A stretch of DNA of 64,000 bases from Lachnospiraceae bacterium (GCA_910575275.1 CAJTEE010000010.1:1-64000), one strand, 5' to 3'; positions 9,375 through 19,079 are shown, numbered from the stretch's first letter. Translations and numbers: made by a program. Notes: generated by a model not told the origin, from the letters alone.

Positions 9375-10505
9375 GTGCTGAAATACAAATGGCTGGCCGA
9401 ACGGCTGGAAACACTCATTGATACAAGCATCCGAAACGGAGTCGATAAACTGCCGACGGAGCAGTCGCTCTGTGCCAAATACCATGTAAGCCGTCAAACC
9501 GTGCGCATGGCCCTGGCGCTTTTGGAGCAGCGCGGACGGATCGCAAAAAAGCAGGGAAGCGGCTCCTACATTACCGGGCAGGAGACGGACGCCTCCAAAA
9601 ACCGGATTTGTGTCCTGATTTCCGACGACCAGGACTATATCTATCCCGGCGTCCTGAGCGATATAACGAATACCCTCGCCGAGAGTGGCTTTTCCTGCCA
9701 GGTCTTCCCGACGGGCAACTGCGTCGGCGAGGAGCGCCGGCTTTTGCAGAGGATTCTTGCCGATCCTCCACGCGGGCTGATTGTGGAGGGCTGCAAAAGC
9801 GCACTTCCCAATCCCAATCTCGACCTTTACCGAGATCTTCTGGGGATGGGCTGCGCAATCATATTTTTATATAATTATTACCCCGCACTCTCCGGCTGTC
9901 TTTTTATCAAGGACGATAATTACTCCGGAAGCTCGCTCCTAGTCCGCCATCTGGCCTCCCAGGGGCATACGGCCATCGGCGGCATTTTCAAATCCGACGA
10001 CATGCAGGGGCCCGAGCGCTACCAGGGTTTTGTGGAGACTCTGCGTGACCTTGGCCTTCCCATCCTGGACAGCCGTATCCGCTGGTATGATTCCCGTGAG
10101 CTTCACAGGCTGCACGTCGAAAACGATCCGCAGTTTCTTCGCAGCGTGGTACAGGATACCTTATCCTCCTGCACCGCCGTCGTCTGCTATAATGACGTGA
10201 TCGCCTATCATCTGATTGACGCCCTGCTGTCCGCCGGCTTCTGCCTGCCGCAGGACATGGCCATTACCGCGTTTGACAACACCTATCTCAGCAACTCCAA
10301 CATCCTGACGGTCACTACGCTCTCCCATGAGCCGCACGAAATGGGGACAAAGGCCGCCGCGATGCTCCTTGGCAAACTAAAAGGGCTCCCCGTGCATGCA
10401 CAGGAAACCCGATGGCAGCTCAATCTTAAGGAGAGCACCAAAAACGGAGAATCTATTTTTTCTCCGCCCGGTACTCCCTGGGGCTTACGCCCTGCAGCTT
10501 TTTAA
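9375..10505 (+). CDS. araR: AraR-type transcriptional repressor (GntR DNA-binding plus LacI-type sensor)
   Basis: 376 residues from a GTG start at 9375 (AAGGGGG 7 bases upstream); the upstream extension of the frame has no ribosome site and unusual composition. An N-terminal winged-helix GntR domain is followed by KYHVSRQTVRMALALLEQRG and a C-terminal periplasmic-binding-protein-like effector domain from about residue 75. AraR of B. subtilis has the same architecture and is released by L-arabinose. It is divergent from the arabinose operon. The last 17 codons run antisense into the convergent regulator gene. Confidence 0.88.
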   Translation: MLKYKWLAERLETLIDTSIRNGVDKLPTEQSLCAKYHVSRQTVRMALALLEQRGRIAKKQGSGSYITGQETDASKNRICVLISDDQDYIYPGVLSDITNTLAESGFSCQVFPTGNCVGEERRLLQRILADPPRGLIVEGCKSALPNPNLDLYRDLLGMGCAIIFLYNYYPALSGCLFIKDDNYSGSSLLVRHLASQGHTAIGGIFKSDDMQGPERYQGFVETLRDLGLPILDSRIRWYDSRELHRLHVENDPQFLRSVVQDTLSSCTAVVCYNDVIAYHLIDALLSAGFCLPQDMAITAFDNTYLSNSNILTVTTLSHEPHEMGTKAAAMLLGKLKGLPVHAQETRWQLNLKESTKNGESIFSPPGTPWGLRPAAF

Positions 10506-12066
10506 ATACAAAGCTGAAATAATGTGCGTCCTTGTACCCGACCTCCTTAGCGATCTCCCCGGACGCCTTATCCGTCTGCCGCAGCAGCTTTTTGGCCTTT
10601 TCGATCCGCTTTTCCGTCACATACTCGATAAAGGTCTTCTGCATATTCTGGCTGAATACGGCACTCAGATAATTGGCACTCATACCGGTCTGCTCCGCCA
10701 CCAGATTCAAAGACAGGCTCTCGGAATCATAATTCGTATCCACGTAGGCGAGCGCCTTTTTAAACAGCTTCCGGCCCTGATAGGTGTTGATCTGGTCCCG
10801 GAGCTGCATCGCCGTCTGCAGCATGGTGGAAAAATACTCAAACATCTCCCCGTCATTCTCGTGAATCATCCGAACCGCCTCGTCGATCGTTTCGGCGTAC
10901 TCCTCCCTTTTCGCCCCGAACGACTCCAGAAACGCGACAATGGCAAAACGGATATTCAAAATCACATAGCTACGGAACATTCGTGATTTGAGAGCATTCT
11001 GGATATTCGCAAGGTACGATTCCACGAAATCATGGATCTCCTTCCATTCCCCCTTTGACAAAAAATCCCGGATCCGTTCCGGATCCATCTGCATAAAATC
11101 CACATCGCCGATGTTTTTTTCATCGTGATCGGCCAGTTGATCCGAAAGGGTTCTTTCTGTCAGGATATGGATGCCCGGCATCATAAACCTATAGGCAAAA
11201 TAATGATTCACCGTCTTATAGCATTCCGGCAGCATGCTCAGTCGTTCCACGGTCTTTCCCACCGCCGCATACCAGCCTGTATCGGAGTCGTCCGGCGCAC
11301 ATATCTTCCTGATATGATCCAGGCCTCCCTCGATCAGCTCCTCCATATGCTGTTCGTCGGATTTCACAAGCACCCCGTAGCAGCTCACGTTTAAGCGAAA
11401 CAGGATGTACTGCGGATGGCGCAGGAAATAATGGAAAACGGCTTCCTGCCTTCTCATGAGCCGCTCCCTGGCCTCCTTGGACGGCTGCTCGTTTCTCCCG
11501 AAGATGGAAAAGAGGAGGAGGTTGTAACAGGGCGCGGCAATCTGTAAAGACCTTAACGCCGCCTCCTCGTAAATCTCCTTGACCGAAAGCTTTCCATCCA
11601 GAATCTTTTCAAAAAATCGCCTGAGTGAAAACTGTTCGAACTCCTGCATCTCATCCTGAAACTGCGCCTGGTAGTCCTTTTGCTCCGCGTCCTGCTCGAT
11701 CTTTTCCTTCATCTCCAGCAGCACGTTCCGCAGCGCCGCCCTTGTAATCGGCTTTAAAAGATACTGATCCACACCCGCCTTGATGGCCTGGCGCGCATAC
11801 TCAAAATCATCATAGCCGCTGATGATGATAATTCTCGTCTTCGGGAATTCCTCCTTTACGATCTCACTTAAGGAAAGCCCATCCATAAACGGCATCTTAA
11901 TATCCGTAATCAGCACATCCGGCTTCCATTTTCGGATCTGCGGGAGCGCCATTTCCCCGTCTGCCGCATCTCCCGCATACCGGAAGCCGTACTGCTCCCA
12001 GGGGATCTTGTCACGAAGTCCCTCCCGAATCACGCTCTCATCCTCAACCAAAAATACTTTCAGCAT
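10453..12066 (-). CDS. Response regulator, YesN type (receiver plus AraC-family HTH)
   Basis: 537 residues. The N-terminal receiver has the phosphoacceptor in VLITDIKMPFMDG (about residue 55) and KPITR (Lys about 105). A long middle region is followed by a C-terminal AraC/XylS domain from about 430, with two helix-turn-helices (LVAEQTGMSANYLSAVF and AKEVGYKDAHYFSFVFKK). It is the last gene of a three-gene unit with a sensory lipoprotein and a YesM-type kinase; such regulators usually activate sugar uptake genes. Its 3' end overlaps araR by 53 bases tail to tail. Confidence 0.9.
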   Translation of the reverse strand: MLKVFLVEDESVIREGLRDKIPWEQYGFRYAGDAADGEMALPQIRKWKPDVLITDIKMPFMDGLSLSEIVKEEFPKTRIIIISGYDDFEYARQAIKAGVDQYLLKPITRAALRNVLLEMKEKIEQDAEQKDYQAQFQDEMQEFEQFSLRRFFEKILDGKLSVKEIYEEAALRSLQIAAPCYNLLLFSIFGRNEQPSKEARERLMRRQEAVFHYFLRHPQYILFRLNVSCYGVLVKSDEQHMEELIEGGLDHIRKICAPDDSDTGWYAAVGKTVERLSMLPECYKTVNHYFAYRFMMPGIHILTERTLSDQLADHDEKNIGDVDFMQMDPERIRDFLSKGEWKEIHDFVESYLANIQNALKSRMFRSYVILNIRFAIVAFLESFGAKREEYAETIDEAVRMIHENDGEMFEYFSTMLQTAMQLRDQINTYQGRKLFKKALAYVDTNYDSESLSLNLVAEQTGMSANYLSAVFSQNMQKTFIEYVTEKRIEKAKKLLRQTDKASGEIAKEVGYKDAHYFSFVFKKLQGVSPREYRAEKK

Positions 12067-12084
12067 CCTGCTCCCTCTTTTCTG

Positions 12085-13116
12085 TCAATCATCCTCTAAC
12101 AGCAGGCGTTCCGCTACATCCGCTTTTGTGAAAACCGTCTCCGGGACAAAGTAAAGCCTTGCCACCGCTTCCCCTCTCTCCAGCTTGCGGATCACCTTTT
12201 CCACGTATTCCCCCTGATTGGGATTGCACTCGACATCCGCCAGGATTACCCCTGCCTCGACTAACTTCAGCGCGTTTTTTACCGCATCAAACGAGATCAC
12301 GAGAATATCTCCATCCTCGCCCGCAGTCCTTCCCGCCTCCTCGATGGCGGCGAGCGCACCGAAGGTCATATCGTCATTCTGAGAGATCACCACATCAATG
12401 TCCTCGTATTTTTTCAGAAGCCGTTCCATCTCCTCCTGCCCCTTGGCAGTCGTAAATTCCGCATCCGCCTGTTCGAGGATCAGCCAGTTCTCGTGCTCCT
12501 CTGCCACCGAGGCAAAACCGGCGGCCCGGCCGATGGTGGCAGTCGCTCCTTCTGTCCCCAAAAGCGCTACGATGCGAATGCTCTCCTGCTGCCGGTGTTC
12601 CTTTCTAAGATACTCCTCCAGCGTCTCGCCCGCAAGCCGCCCCTCATACACAAAATCGGACCCGATCCAGGTTACATATAAGGACTTGTCCCGGACCTTC
12701 ACCTGCCTGTCGATCACAATGACCGGGATCCCGGCCTCCTTGGCCTCCTGCAGTACGGTATCCCAGCCTTCCTCCACCACGGGAGAAAACACAATATAAT
12801 CGACACGCTGAGAGATAAAGCTCCTCAGCGCCTTGATCTGGTTCTCCTGCTTCTGTCTCGCATTCTCAAACAAAAGGAGGTATCCGTTTTCCTTCGTAAA
12901 AGTCTCCTGGATCGACAGCGTATTCGCCGTCCTCCAGACGGATTCGCTTCCGATCTGGGACACGCCCACTACAATAAGATCCTGATCCGGGGTCGTCCGC
13001 CCGTCCCCCTCTGCCGTTTCCTCCTCTCCCTTGGCGCAGCCTGCAAGGGCCAGAAGCAGCGCCAAAAGGATGGACAGCCACAAATGCCGTCTGTCCCTTC
13101 CTTCTCTTACCCGCAT
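12085..13116 (-). CDS. Periplasmic-binding-protein-like sensory lipoprotein
   Basis: 343 residues. The signal peptide and lipobox LAGC (Cys about residue 28) predict a lipid-anchored extracytoplasmic protein. It has the type 1 binding-protein fold of sugar sensors: VVGVSQIGSESVWRTAN at the start, PVIVIDRQVKV and ISQNDDMTFGA later. It lies between a YesM kinase and a YesN regulator, overlapping the kinase gene by 10 bases, with no permease nearby. It is therefore probably the ligand-sensing partner of the kinase, as XylFII is for LytS/YesN in Clostridium. The ligand is unknown. Confidence 0.82.
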   Translation of the reverse strand: MRVREGRDRRHLWLSILLALLLALAGCAKGEEETAEGDGRTTPDQDLIVVGVSQIGSESVWRTANTLSIQETFTKENGYLLLFENARQKQENQIKALRSFISQRVDYIVFSPVVEEGWDTVLQEAKEAGIPVIVIDRQVKVRDKSLYVTWIGSDFVYEGRLAGETLEEYLRKEHRQQESIRIVALLGTEGATATIGRAAGFASVAEEHENWLILEQADAEFTTAKGQEEMERLLKKYEDIDVVISQNDDMTFGALAAIEEAGRTAGEDGDILVISFDAVKNALKLVEAGVILADVECNPNQGEYVEKVIRKLERGEAVARLYFVPETVFTKADVAERLLLEDD

Positions 13117-14636
13117 TCTCCGTTTCTCTCCTCTCCCGCCTTGATCGCGGGGATCGTCAGCTCCACCGTCGTCCCCTGTCCTTTTTCTGAAGTGATATGC
13201 ATCCCATATTCCGGGCCGAAATGCATGTGGATGCGCTCGTTGACATTTGCGAGCCCAAAGCCCTTTTCGGTCTCGCTGCAGGGGCGCCCGATCTCCTTTT
13301 GCAGCTGTTCCAATTCCTCTTTCCCCATGCCGACTCCGTCATCACGAACGGACAGGCGCAAAAGCCTCCCCTCCAGGCTTCCCGATATATGGATATGGCC
13401 CTTTGCACGTTTATATTTGATCCCGTGATAGAGCGCGTTTTCAACCAAGGGCTGCAGCGTAAGCTTCAAAATCTGGTATTCATATAACGATGGATCGATC
13501 CGGATCTCGTATTCCAGGATGTCACGGTAACGCGCCTCCTGGATTTTTAAGTAACTGCGAATATGCTGTTTTTCCTCCTCAAGGGAAATAAGCTCCTTGC
13601 CCTTACTGAGCACCAGCCGGAAAAAGTCTGACAGCGCCACAACCATGTCAACCGCTTCCTCCTCCTTATTCCCTTCGATCAGCCAGATGATCGTATCCAG
13701 CGTATTGTACAAAAAATGCGGATTGATCTGCTCCTGTAAAAGGCGCAGGTCCAGCCAGCGCATCCGGTGCTCATCCTCCTTGATCTTCGCGACAAGCGTC
13801 TCCATATTTTCTGCCATCGTATTAAAGCCGCCCGCCAGGATTTCGATCTCATCCCTCGAGCTCACGTCGGCCCGGGCGCTTAAATCTCCTTCGGCCACCT
13901 TCTGCATCGCGTCGTAAAGCTCTGTAACCGGCCGCAGCATGCCGGCAATGATCCGGTGCGCGATCCGGACCGTCAAAAAGGCCAGCAGCACAACCAAAAA
14001 TCCACAGGCGAGGATGAAGGTCTGAAGCTGGCGGTTTAAAGCCTTCGTGACCGTCTCCATGCTTTTCGTCTGATAATAGATGTAATACTGGATATTGTCC
14101 TGAATCAGTTCCGTCAGAATATAAATATTGTTGTCGAGCTTTTCGATGTTTTCATCATATTGTCCGCCAATCCGCACATTTTCCAGGATGTCATCCACAC
14201 GCTTTTCCAGCGTATCAATGTTTCGCAGAAGGCTCTCCAGCCATACGCGGCTTTCCGGCTCCGTCGTGATATCGACCAGCTTTGTAAATTCCTTCCTGAG
14301 TTCCCCGATCAGGGCATACGGATCCTTCAACGTCCCGTCGCTCTCGATGTTTTCGTATTCCACATACCCCACTACAAGCTTATACAGGCTTTCGTCCATC
14401 TCCTCCTTAAAATTCAGGTTGTACTTATTCGCGATCGTCATATTGCTGACCGTCTTATCGTACATCCGGCTGTAGCGGGCCATGGAAAGCAAAAGCACCG
14501 CCGCAAGGATCAGAAACGGCAGCATCGCCGCGGCCGAAAGAAGCAGGATTTTGTTTCCGATCGAAAACAGGGCAGCACCGCGGGAAACCGCATGATACTG
14601 CCCTGCCTGCTCAGATGTCAGATTCCATTCCTTCAT
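13107..14636 (-). CDS. Sensor histidine kinase, YesM/LytS type
   Basis: 509 residues. Two membrane segments (about residues 28-50 and 210-230) flank an extracytoplasmic domain of about 160 residues. A HAMP linker follows, then the His-kinase domain with phosphoacceptor in LQEQINPHFLYNTLDTI and an ATPase domain with VENALYHGIKYKR (N box) and VRDDGVGMG (G box). GGAGGAG lies upstream of the ATG. It is the first gene of the unit and probably responds to the lipoprotein encoded next. Confidence 0.92.
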   Translation of the reverse strand: MKEWNLTSEQAGQYHAVSRGAALFSIGNKILLLSAAAMLPFLILAAVLLLSMARYSRMYDKTVSNMTIANKYNLNFKEEMDESLYKLVVGYVEYENIESDGTLKDPYALIGELRKEFTKLVDITTEPESRVWLESLLRNIDTLEKRVDDILENVRIGGQYDENIEKLDNNIYILTELIQDNIQYYIYYQTKSMETVTKALNRQLQTFILACGFLVVLLAFLTVRIAHRIIAGMLRPVTELYDAMQKVAEGDLSARADVSSRDEIEILAGGFNTMAENMETLVAKIKEDEHRMRWLDLRLLQEQINPHFLYNTLDTIIWLIEGNKEEEAVDMVVALSDFFRLVLSKGKELISLEEEKQHIRSYLKIQEARYRDILEYEIRIDPSLYEYQILKLTLQPLVENALYHGIKYKRAKGHIHISGSLEGRLLRLSVRDDGVGMGKEELEQLQKEIGRPCSETEKGFGLANVNERIHMHFGPEYGMHITSEKGQGTTVELTIPAIKAGEERNGECG

Positions 14637-14688
14637 TTTTTAAATTTCTCCTCCCGGCACCACACGCGTCAAGCTTTTTCCATTGCCG

Positions 14689-14731
14689 AAAAGAGCCGGC
14701 CAGCAATCTTACATCACTGTCCGGCTCTTTT
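14689..14731 (-). terminator. Hairpin terminator downstream of the tRNA-Ser pair
   Basis: Perfect 11-base arms AAAAGAGCCGG (14689-14699) and CCGGCTCTTTT (14721-14731) with a 21-base loop. It lies between the tRNA genes and the kinase gene on the minus strand and could work in either direction. Confidence 0.65.
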
Positions 14732-14749
14732 CCATCTCATTTTTTGAAA

Positions 14750-14838
14750 CGCAGAAGGAGGGATTTGAACCCTCGCGCCGCTACTAACGACCTACTCCCT
14801 TTCCAGGGGAGCCCCTTCAGCCGCTTGGGTACTTCTGC
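14750..14838 (-). tRNA. tRNA-Ser (anticodon GGA)
   Basis: Minus-strand class II tRNA. Acceptor GCAGAAG/CTTCTGC, anticodon stem CTCCC/GGGAG around loop CTGGAAA (anticodon GGA), a long variable arm and TψC sequence GGTTCAAATC. The discriminator base is G and CCA is not encoded. It reads UCC/UCU and lies just downstream of a second tRNA-Ser. Confidence 0.95.
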
Positions 14839-14936
14839 ATCTGCTGATTCACCCTTCCCCGCCAAAACAGGAAAGCACCTATTCCCTATACACTAGGAAC
14901 CCATCCGGACTCATGCTCCGCATCTCATACCGGAAA

Positions 14937-15022
14937 CGGAGAGAGTGGGATTCGAACCCACGCGCCCTTGCGGACAAACGGTTTTCAAGACCGCCTCGTT
15001 ATGACCACTTCGATATCTCTCC
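14937..15022 (-). tRNA. tRNA-Ser (anticodon TGA)
   Basis: Minus-strand class II tRNA. Acceptor GGAGAGA/TCTCTCC, anticodon loop CTTGAAA (anticodon TGA), long variable arm, TψC loop GGTTCGAATCC. The discriminator base is G and CCA is not encoded. It is first in the two-tRNA transcript. Confidence 0.95.
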
Positions 15023-15049
15023 AAAGCGTTCTCTCAAACGTGCTTCTCT

Positions 15050-15078
15050 ATTTTATCCGAATCATATGGTTTTGTCAA
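15050..15078 (-). promoter_or_regulatory. Promoter of the tRNA-Ser pair
   Basis: Minus-strand consensus TTGACA (15073-15078), 17-base spacer, TAAAAT (15050-15055), about 28 bases before the mature 5' end of tRNA-Ser(TGA). Confidence 0.85.
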
Positions 15079-15191
15079 GCACTTTTTGCCGGCTTTCTGG
15101 GGATTTTTCCCTTTTTTGTCATTGGCAGAAGTCCACAGAGGAACAGGCGGGCGGAGGGGGCCGTCCATCCCCGCCTCCGCGGACTCTCCGC

Positions 15192-16340
15192 CTACCTCTC
15201 GAACACCTCAGCCGCCCGCTTCATATTCTCCGTCACCTTCACCTCAAACGGGCACCGCTTCTCACATGCCCCACATCCGACACATTCCCCTGCCGTATGG
15301 GGCAGCACCGCATAATGCTCCCTCACTGTCTCCGGCACCTGCCCCTGGGCCGCGGCCAGATTCAAAAACTTTGTAACCGCCGCCACATCAATCCCCTTCG
15401 GGCACGGCGCACAATGTCCGCAGTACATGCAGTGGCCCTTCCAGCTGATCCGCGGAAATGACGCAAATGCCTCCGCGTAGTCGCGCTCCGTCTCCGGGGC
15501 CGTTTCATATCCGGTACACGCCCGAAGCTCCTCTGCCGTGCGTGCACCCGCCATCACGCAGGAGACTGCCGGCCTTGTCAGTGCGTAATGAAGACATTGG
15601 AACGGCGTCAGCGCCCTCCCGGCCGGAGAGCCCTCCTCGCTCAGAAGATCCCCGCCTCCGAAGGCCTTCATCACTGTGATGCCGACCCCAAGCCGCTGGC
15701 ATGTCTCATACAGCCGCTGCCGCTCCGGATCCATGTTGACGAGCTCTCCCGCATAATTTTTCTCATCCCACAAGGATTCGACATTTTCATTCGCCGGGAG
15801 CAGATCATAGCAGGGATTGATGCTGAACATCAAAACCTCGATCAGGCCGCTCTCCACGGCGGCCTGCGCCACCTGTGGATTATGGCTTGAAAGGCCGATG
15901 CAGCCGATTTTCCCCTCCCTTTTCAGGCGGAGGGCATATTCCATGACCGCCCCCTCCTTCACGGTCTTCCAGTCTGCCAGAGAATCCACGTAATGGATCA
16001 TGCCGATCTCCACATGCTCCGTCTGTAGGCGGGAAAGCTGATCTTCAAAGCCATGCTTCACTTCCCCGATCTCACGCGTTCTCTTATACTGCCCATCCTT
16101 CCAGATCGTGCACAGATGTGCCTGCAGGACGAACTTCTCCCTGCGCCCGGCCAGGGCACGGCCGAGGTTTGTGCGCATCTCGGGATTCGGCGTGTACAGG
16201 TCGATGCAGTTCACCCCGCTCTCCTCCATCAGATCCACGAATTCCTTTACCTGTTCATAGGGTTTATCCACCAGTCCCTCACACCCCATGCCGATCTCTC
16301 CGACTACGAGGCCGGTTTTCCCCAATTTTCGCCTGATCAT
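15192..16340 (-). CDS. Aldo/keto reductase with C-terminal 4Fe-4S ferredoxin domain
   Basis: 382 residues. An NADPH-dependent aldo/keto reductase barrel (residues about 1-280; MIRRKLGKTGLVVGEIGMGC at the start, MIHYVDS and GLSSHNP inside) is followed by a ferredoxin-like tail with CMYCGHCAPCPKG and CVGCGACEKRCPF, eight cysteines able to hold two clusters. Such fusions are frequent in anaerobic Clostridia; substrates are mostly unknown. It stands 35 bases from ispD in the same direction. GGAGGAG precedes the ATG. Confidence 0.9.
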   Translation of the reverse strand: MIRRKLGKTGLVVGEIGMGCEGLVDKPYEQVKEFVDLMEESGVNCIDLYTPNPEMRTNLGRALAGRREKFVLQAHLCTIWKDGQYKRTREIGEVKHGFEDQLSRLQTEHVEIGMIHYVDSLADWKTVKEGAVMEYALRLKREGKIGCIGLSSHNPQVAQAAVESGLIEVLMFSINPCYDLLPANENVESLWDEKNYAGELVNMDPERQRLYETCQRLGVGITVMKAFGGGDLLSEEGSPAGRALTPFQCLHYALTRPAVSCVMAGARTAEELRACTGYETAPETERDYAEAFASFPRISWKGHCMYCGHCAPCPKGIDVAAVTKFLNLAAAQGQVPETVREHYAVLPHTAGECVGCGACEKRCPFEVKVTENMKRAAEVFER

Positions 16341-16375
16341 GTCTTCTCCTCCATGTCTTGTTTATACGTGCTCTT

Positions 16376-17119
16376 TTATGCATCCTTGCCGGAGCAGGCC
16401 CCTTCGTGCTTTAAGAGTGCTTCGGCGAGAATCAGATCTTCCGGCGTCGTCACCTTTATGTTTTCATAGCCGCCCTCAACGAGCCGTACCCTCACTCCCG
16501 TCATGGTCTCCACCACCATCGCGTCGTCTGTCACGCCCTTCTGATATCGGGGATCCGTAAGCATCCGGTCATACGCCCCTTTGACCAGTCCATAGGAGAA
16601 TACCTGGGGCGTCTGGATCTGCCAAAGCCGGCTTCGGTCTAAAGTCTTTTCTGCAAACCGCTCTGCGTCTGCGGTCTTGATGGTATCCTTCACCGGCATC
16701 GCCGCCACGCAGGCCTGATACTGTGCGGCCTCCTCCATCGTCCGCTCGATGACCGTGCGGGCGATTAACGGTCTCGCCCCGTCATGAATCAGCACAAGGC
16801 CCCGGTCGGAAAGACTCTCCCCTGCCGCGCAGAGCCCCGCATAGACCGAATGGTAGCGCTCCTTCCCCCCACAGACGATGGCCGTCACCTTCTTAAACCC
16901 AAAACGCCCGATAATCTCGGTCCGGCACCAGGAGCTCTCCCCCTCTCTGCACACCAGGATAATCCGCTCGACCGGGCTCTCCTCAAACGCCCGCAGAGAA
17001 TAATAAATAAGCGGCTTCCCGTCAAGGAGCAAAAACTGCTTCGCCACTGCCGTGTGCATCCGTGTCCCCCGGCCGGCCGCCAGAACAATGGCCGCCGTAT
17101 CGTTTCTCACCGCTTTCAT
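16376..17119 (-). CDS. ispD: 2-C-methyl-D-erythritol 4-phosphate cytidylyltransferase
   Basis: Third step of the MEP isoprenoid pathway: CTP plus methylerythritol phosphate to CDP-methylerythritol. 247 residues, family length about 230. N-terminal CTP loop LAAGRGTRMHTAVAKQFL, HDGARPL near residue 108 and a TDDAMVVE segment near 185 are diagnostic. The short C-terminal tail after residue 235 (KHEGACSGKDA) is extra. It overlaps nothing and follows tsaD by 7 bases. Confidence 0.93.
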   Translation of the reverse strand: MKAVRNDTAAIVLAAGRGTRMHTAVAKQFLLLDGKPLIYYSLRAFEESPVERIILVCREGESSWCRTEIIGRFGFKKVTAIVCGGKERYHSVYAGLCAAGESLSDRGLVLIHDGARPLIARTVIERTMEEAAQYQACVAAMPVKDTIKTADAERFAEKTLDRSRLWQIQTPQVFSYGLVKGAYDRMLTDPRYQKGVTDDAMVVETMTGVRVRLVEGGYENIKVTTPEDLILAEALLKHEGACSGKDA

Positions 17120-17126
17120 CCGTTTT

Positions 17127-18164
17127 CTACCGCTCCCCCAGCTTCAGATTCGGCACCGCGTTTAAATCCCAGCCGGCCCGGGCGCCGTTGATGTATTCAT
17201 AATAGGCCGCCGCCCCAATCATCGCCGCATTGTCCGTGCAAAAAACCGGTGACGGATAATAAAGGGCAAGGCCCTCTGCCTCACAGGCCGCCTGCATTCC
17301 GGCACGCAGGGCCGTATTGGAGGCGACGCCCCCCGCGATCGCGACCCGGGTACAGCCGTAGTCCCTCGCAGCCGCCATGGTATGCGAGACGAGCACATCC
17401 ACGACCGCGTTCTGAAACGACGCGCACAGATCCGGGACATGAACCGTCTCCCCCTTCATCTGCGCCTGGTTTAAGTAGTTGAGCACCGCCGATTTCATAC
17501 CGCTGAAGCTGAAATCATAGGCAGAACCCCCGACCTTCGCCCGCGGAAATTCCACCGCATGGGGATTCCCCTCTCTCGCGGCTTTATCCACCTTCGGGCC
17601 GCCGGGATATCCCAGGCCCACCGCGCGCGCCACCTTGTCGAACGCCTCACCCGCCGCGTCATCCATCGTCCGGCCGATGATCGTAAACACGCCGTAGTCC
17701 TTTACGATGACCAGGTGCGTGTGGCCGCCCGATACGATCAGACACAAAAACGGCGGCTCCAGCTCCGGATGCTCGATGAAATTCGCCGAGACATGTCCCT
17801 CTATATGATGGACGCCGACGAGCGGCTTCTTTGCCGCATAGGCGATCGCCTTTGCCTCCGCAACGCCCACCAGGAGCGCGCCCACCAGCCCCGGCCCGTA
17901 CGTTACAGCGACCGCCGTCATCTCCTCAAGCGTCCTGCCCGCCTCATAAAGCGCCGCCTCGATTACCTGGTTGATCTTTTCAATGTGCTTCCTGGATGCG
18001 ATCTCCGGCACCACTCCGCCGTACAGCGTATGCAGCGCGATCTGCGAGGAGATCACATTCGAGAGCACCTCGCGCCCGTTTTTCACGACCGCTGCCGCCG
18101 TCTCGTCACACGAGCTTTCGATCGCCAGGATCCATACATCCTCCTCAATGCTTCGCAGTTTCAT
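17127..18164 (-). CDS. tsaD: tRNA threonylcarbamoyladenosine transferase TsaD
   Basis: Catalytic subunit of the t6A37 complex; transfers the threonylcarbamoyl group to A37 of ANN-reading tRNAs. 345 residues. IESSCDETA at the N-terminus, the metal-binding HIEGH (about residue 120), SGGHTHL and [10 protein letters not shown] are hallmark ASKHA/Kae1 motifs. The partners tsaB and tsaE lie 2-3 kb upstream on the same strand, with the rnz gene between. Confidence 0.96.
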   Translation of the reverse strand: MKLRSIEEDVWILAIESSCDETAAAVVKNGREVLSNVISSQIALHTLYGGVVPEIASRKHIEKINQVIEAALYEAGRTLEEMTAVAVTYGPGLVGALLVGVAEAKAIAYAAKKPLVGVHHIEGHVSANFIEHPELEPPFLCLIVSGGHTHLVIVKDYGVFTIIGRTMDDAAGEAFDKVARAVGLGYPGGPKVDKAAREGNPHAVEFPRAKVGGSAYDFSFSGMKSAVLNYLNQAQMKGETVHVPDLCASFQNAVVDVLVSHTMAAARDYGCTRVAIAGGVASNTALRAGMQAACEAEGLALYYPSPVFCTDNAAMIGAAAYYEYINGARAGWDLNAVPNLKLGER

Positions 18165-18167
18165 CCT

Positions 18168-19079
18168 CTACTCCTCGTCAAATCCGATTTCCATCGACCA
18201 GCCGTCCCGGGCCGCCTTGATCCGCGGGAAGATATCGCGGATCTCGTCCAAAAACTCCTCCGGACGCAGAAGCGACGGGCTGTAATGGGTCAGCCACATC
18301 TCCCGTGGTTTTGCCTCACGCCCGAGCCTCGCGGCCTCCTGGAACAGCATATGTTTGCGCTCCCTGGCCTTTCCGGCCTTATCCTTTTCCCCGTACATCC
18401 CCTCACAGATGAACAGATCGGCATCTCTGGCGTATTCGGCGATCACCGGCACCGGCCGCGTATCGGTCGAATAGGTGACGGAAATCCCCCGCCTTTTTTC
18501 GCCCAGCACCATATCCGGCGTAAAGCGCCGCCCCTCGAACTCGATGATCTCGCCCTTCTGAAGGCGGCTCCAAAGCCTCTGTGGGATCTCCTGCGCCCGC
18601 GCCCGCTCCACATCAAAACGGCCGTTCCGGGGGATTGAGATCCGATATCCGTAGCAGGGGACATTATGGTTCACGCGGAAGCCATCGATCACGTAGGGCC
18701 CCGCCTTTATGGTCTCCCTCGGCTCGGAAAGCTCACTGAAAAGAAGCGGAAACGGCAGCTCCGGCGCGATCACGCGAAGCGCCCCGACAACCCGTTCAAG
18801 CCCCCGCGGGCCGACAAGCAGCACCGGCTCCGTCCGCTCCGCATTGCCCATCGTCAAGAGGAACCCCGGCAGGCCGCTGATATGGTCCGCATGGTAATGC
18901 GTAAAGCAGATCACATCCACAGGCTTCGGGCTCCAGCCCTTCTCCTTGAGCGCGATCTGCGTCCCCTCCCCGCAGTCGATCAGCAGATTGCTGCCGTCAC
19001 ACCGCGCCATCATCGACGTGAGCCACCGGTACGGGAGCGGCTGCATGCCGCCGGTCCCAAGTAAACAAATATCTAACAT
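18168..19079 (-). CDS. rnz: Ribonuclease Z
   Basis: Endonuclease that trims tRNA 3' trailers, needed here because the two visible tRNA genes lack an encoded CCA. 303 residues of metallo-beta-lactamase fold. The zinc motif is THYHADHISG (about residue 60), with TYSTDTRP near 200 and the C-terminal LTHYSPS histidine near 265. TsaD starts 3 bases after its stop, so the two are cotranscribed. Confidence 0.92.
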   Translation of the reverse strand: MLDICLLGTGGMQPLPYRWLTSMMARCDGSNLLIDCGEGTQIALKEKGWSPKPVDVICFTHYHADHISGLPGFLLTMGNAERTEPVLLVGPRGLERVVGALRVIAPELPFPLLFSELSEPRETIKAGPYVIDGFRVNHNVPCYGYRISIPRNGRFDVERARAQEIPQRLWSRLQKGEIIEFEGRRFTPDMVLGEKRRGISVTYSTDTRPVPVIAEYARDADLFICEGMYGEKDKAGKARERKHMLFQEAARLGREAKPREMWLTHYSPSLLRPEEFLDEIRDIFPRIKAARDGWSMEIGFDEE

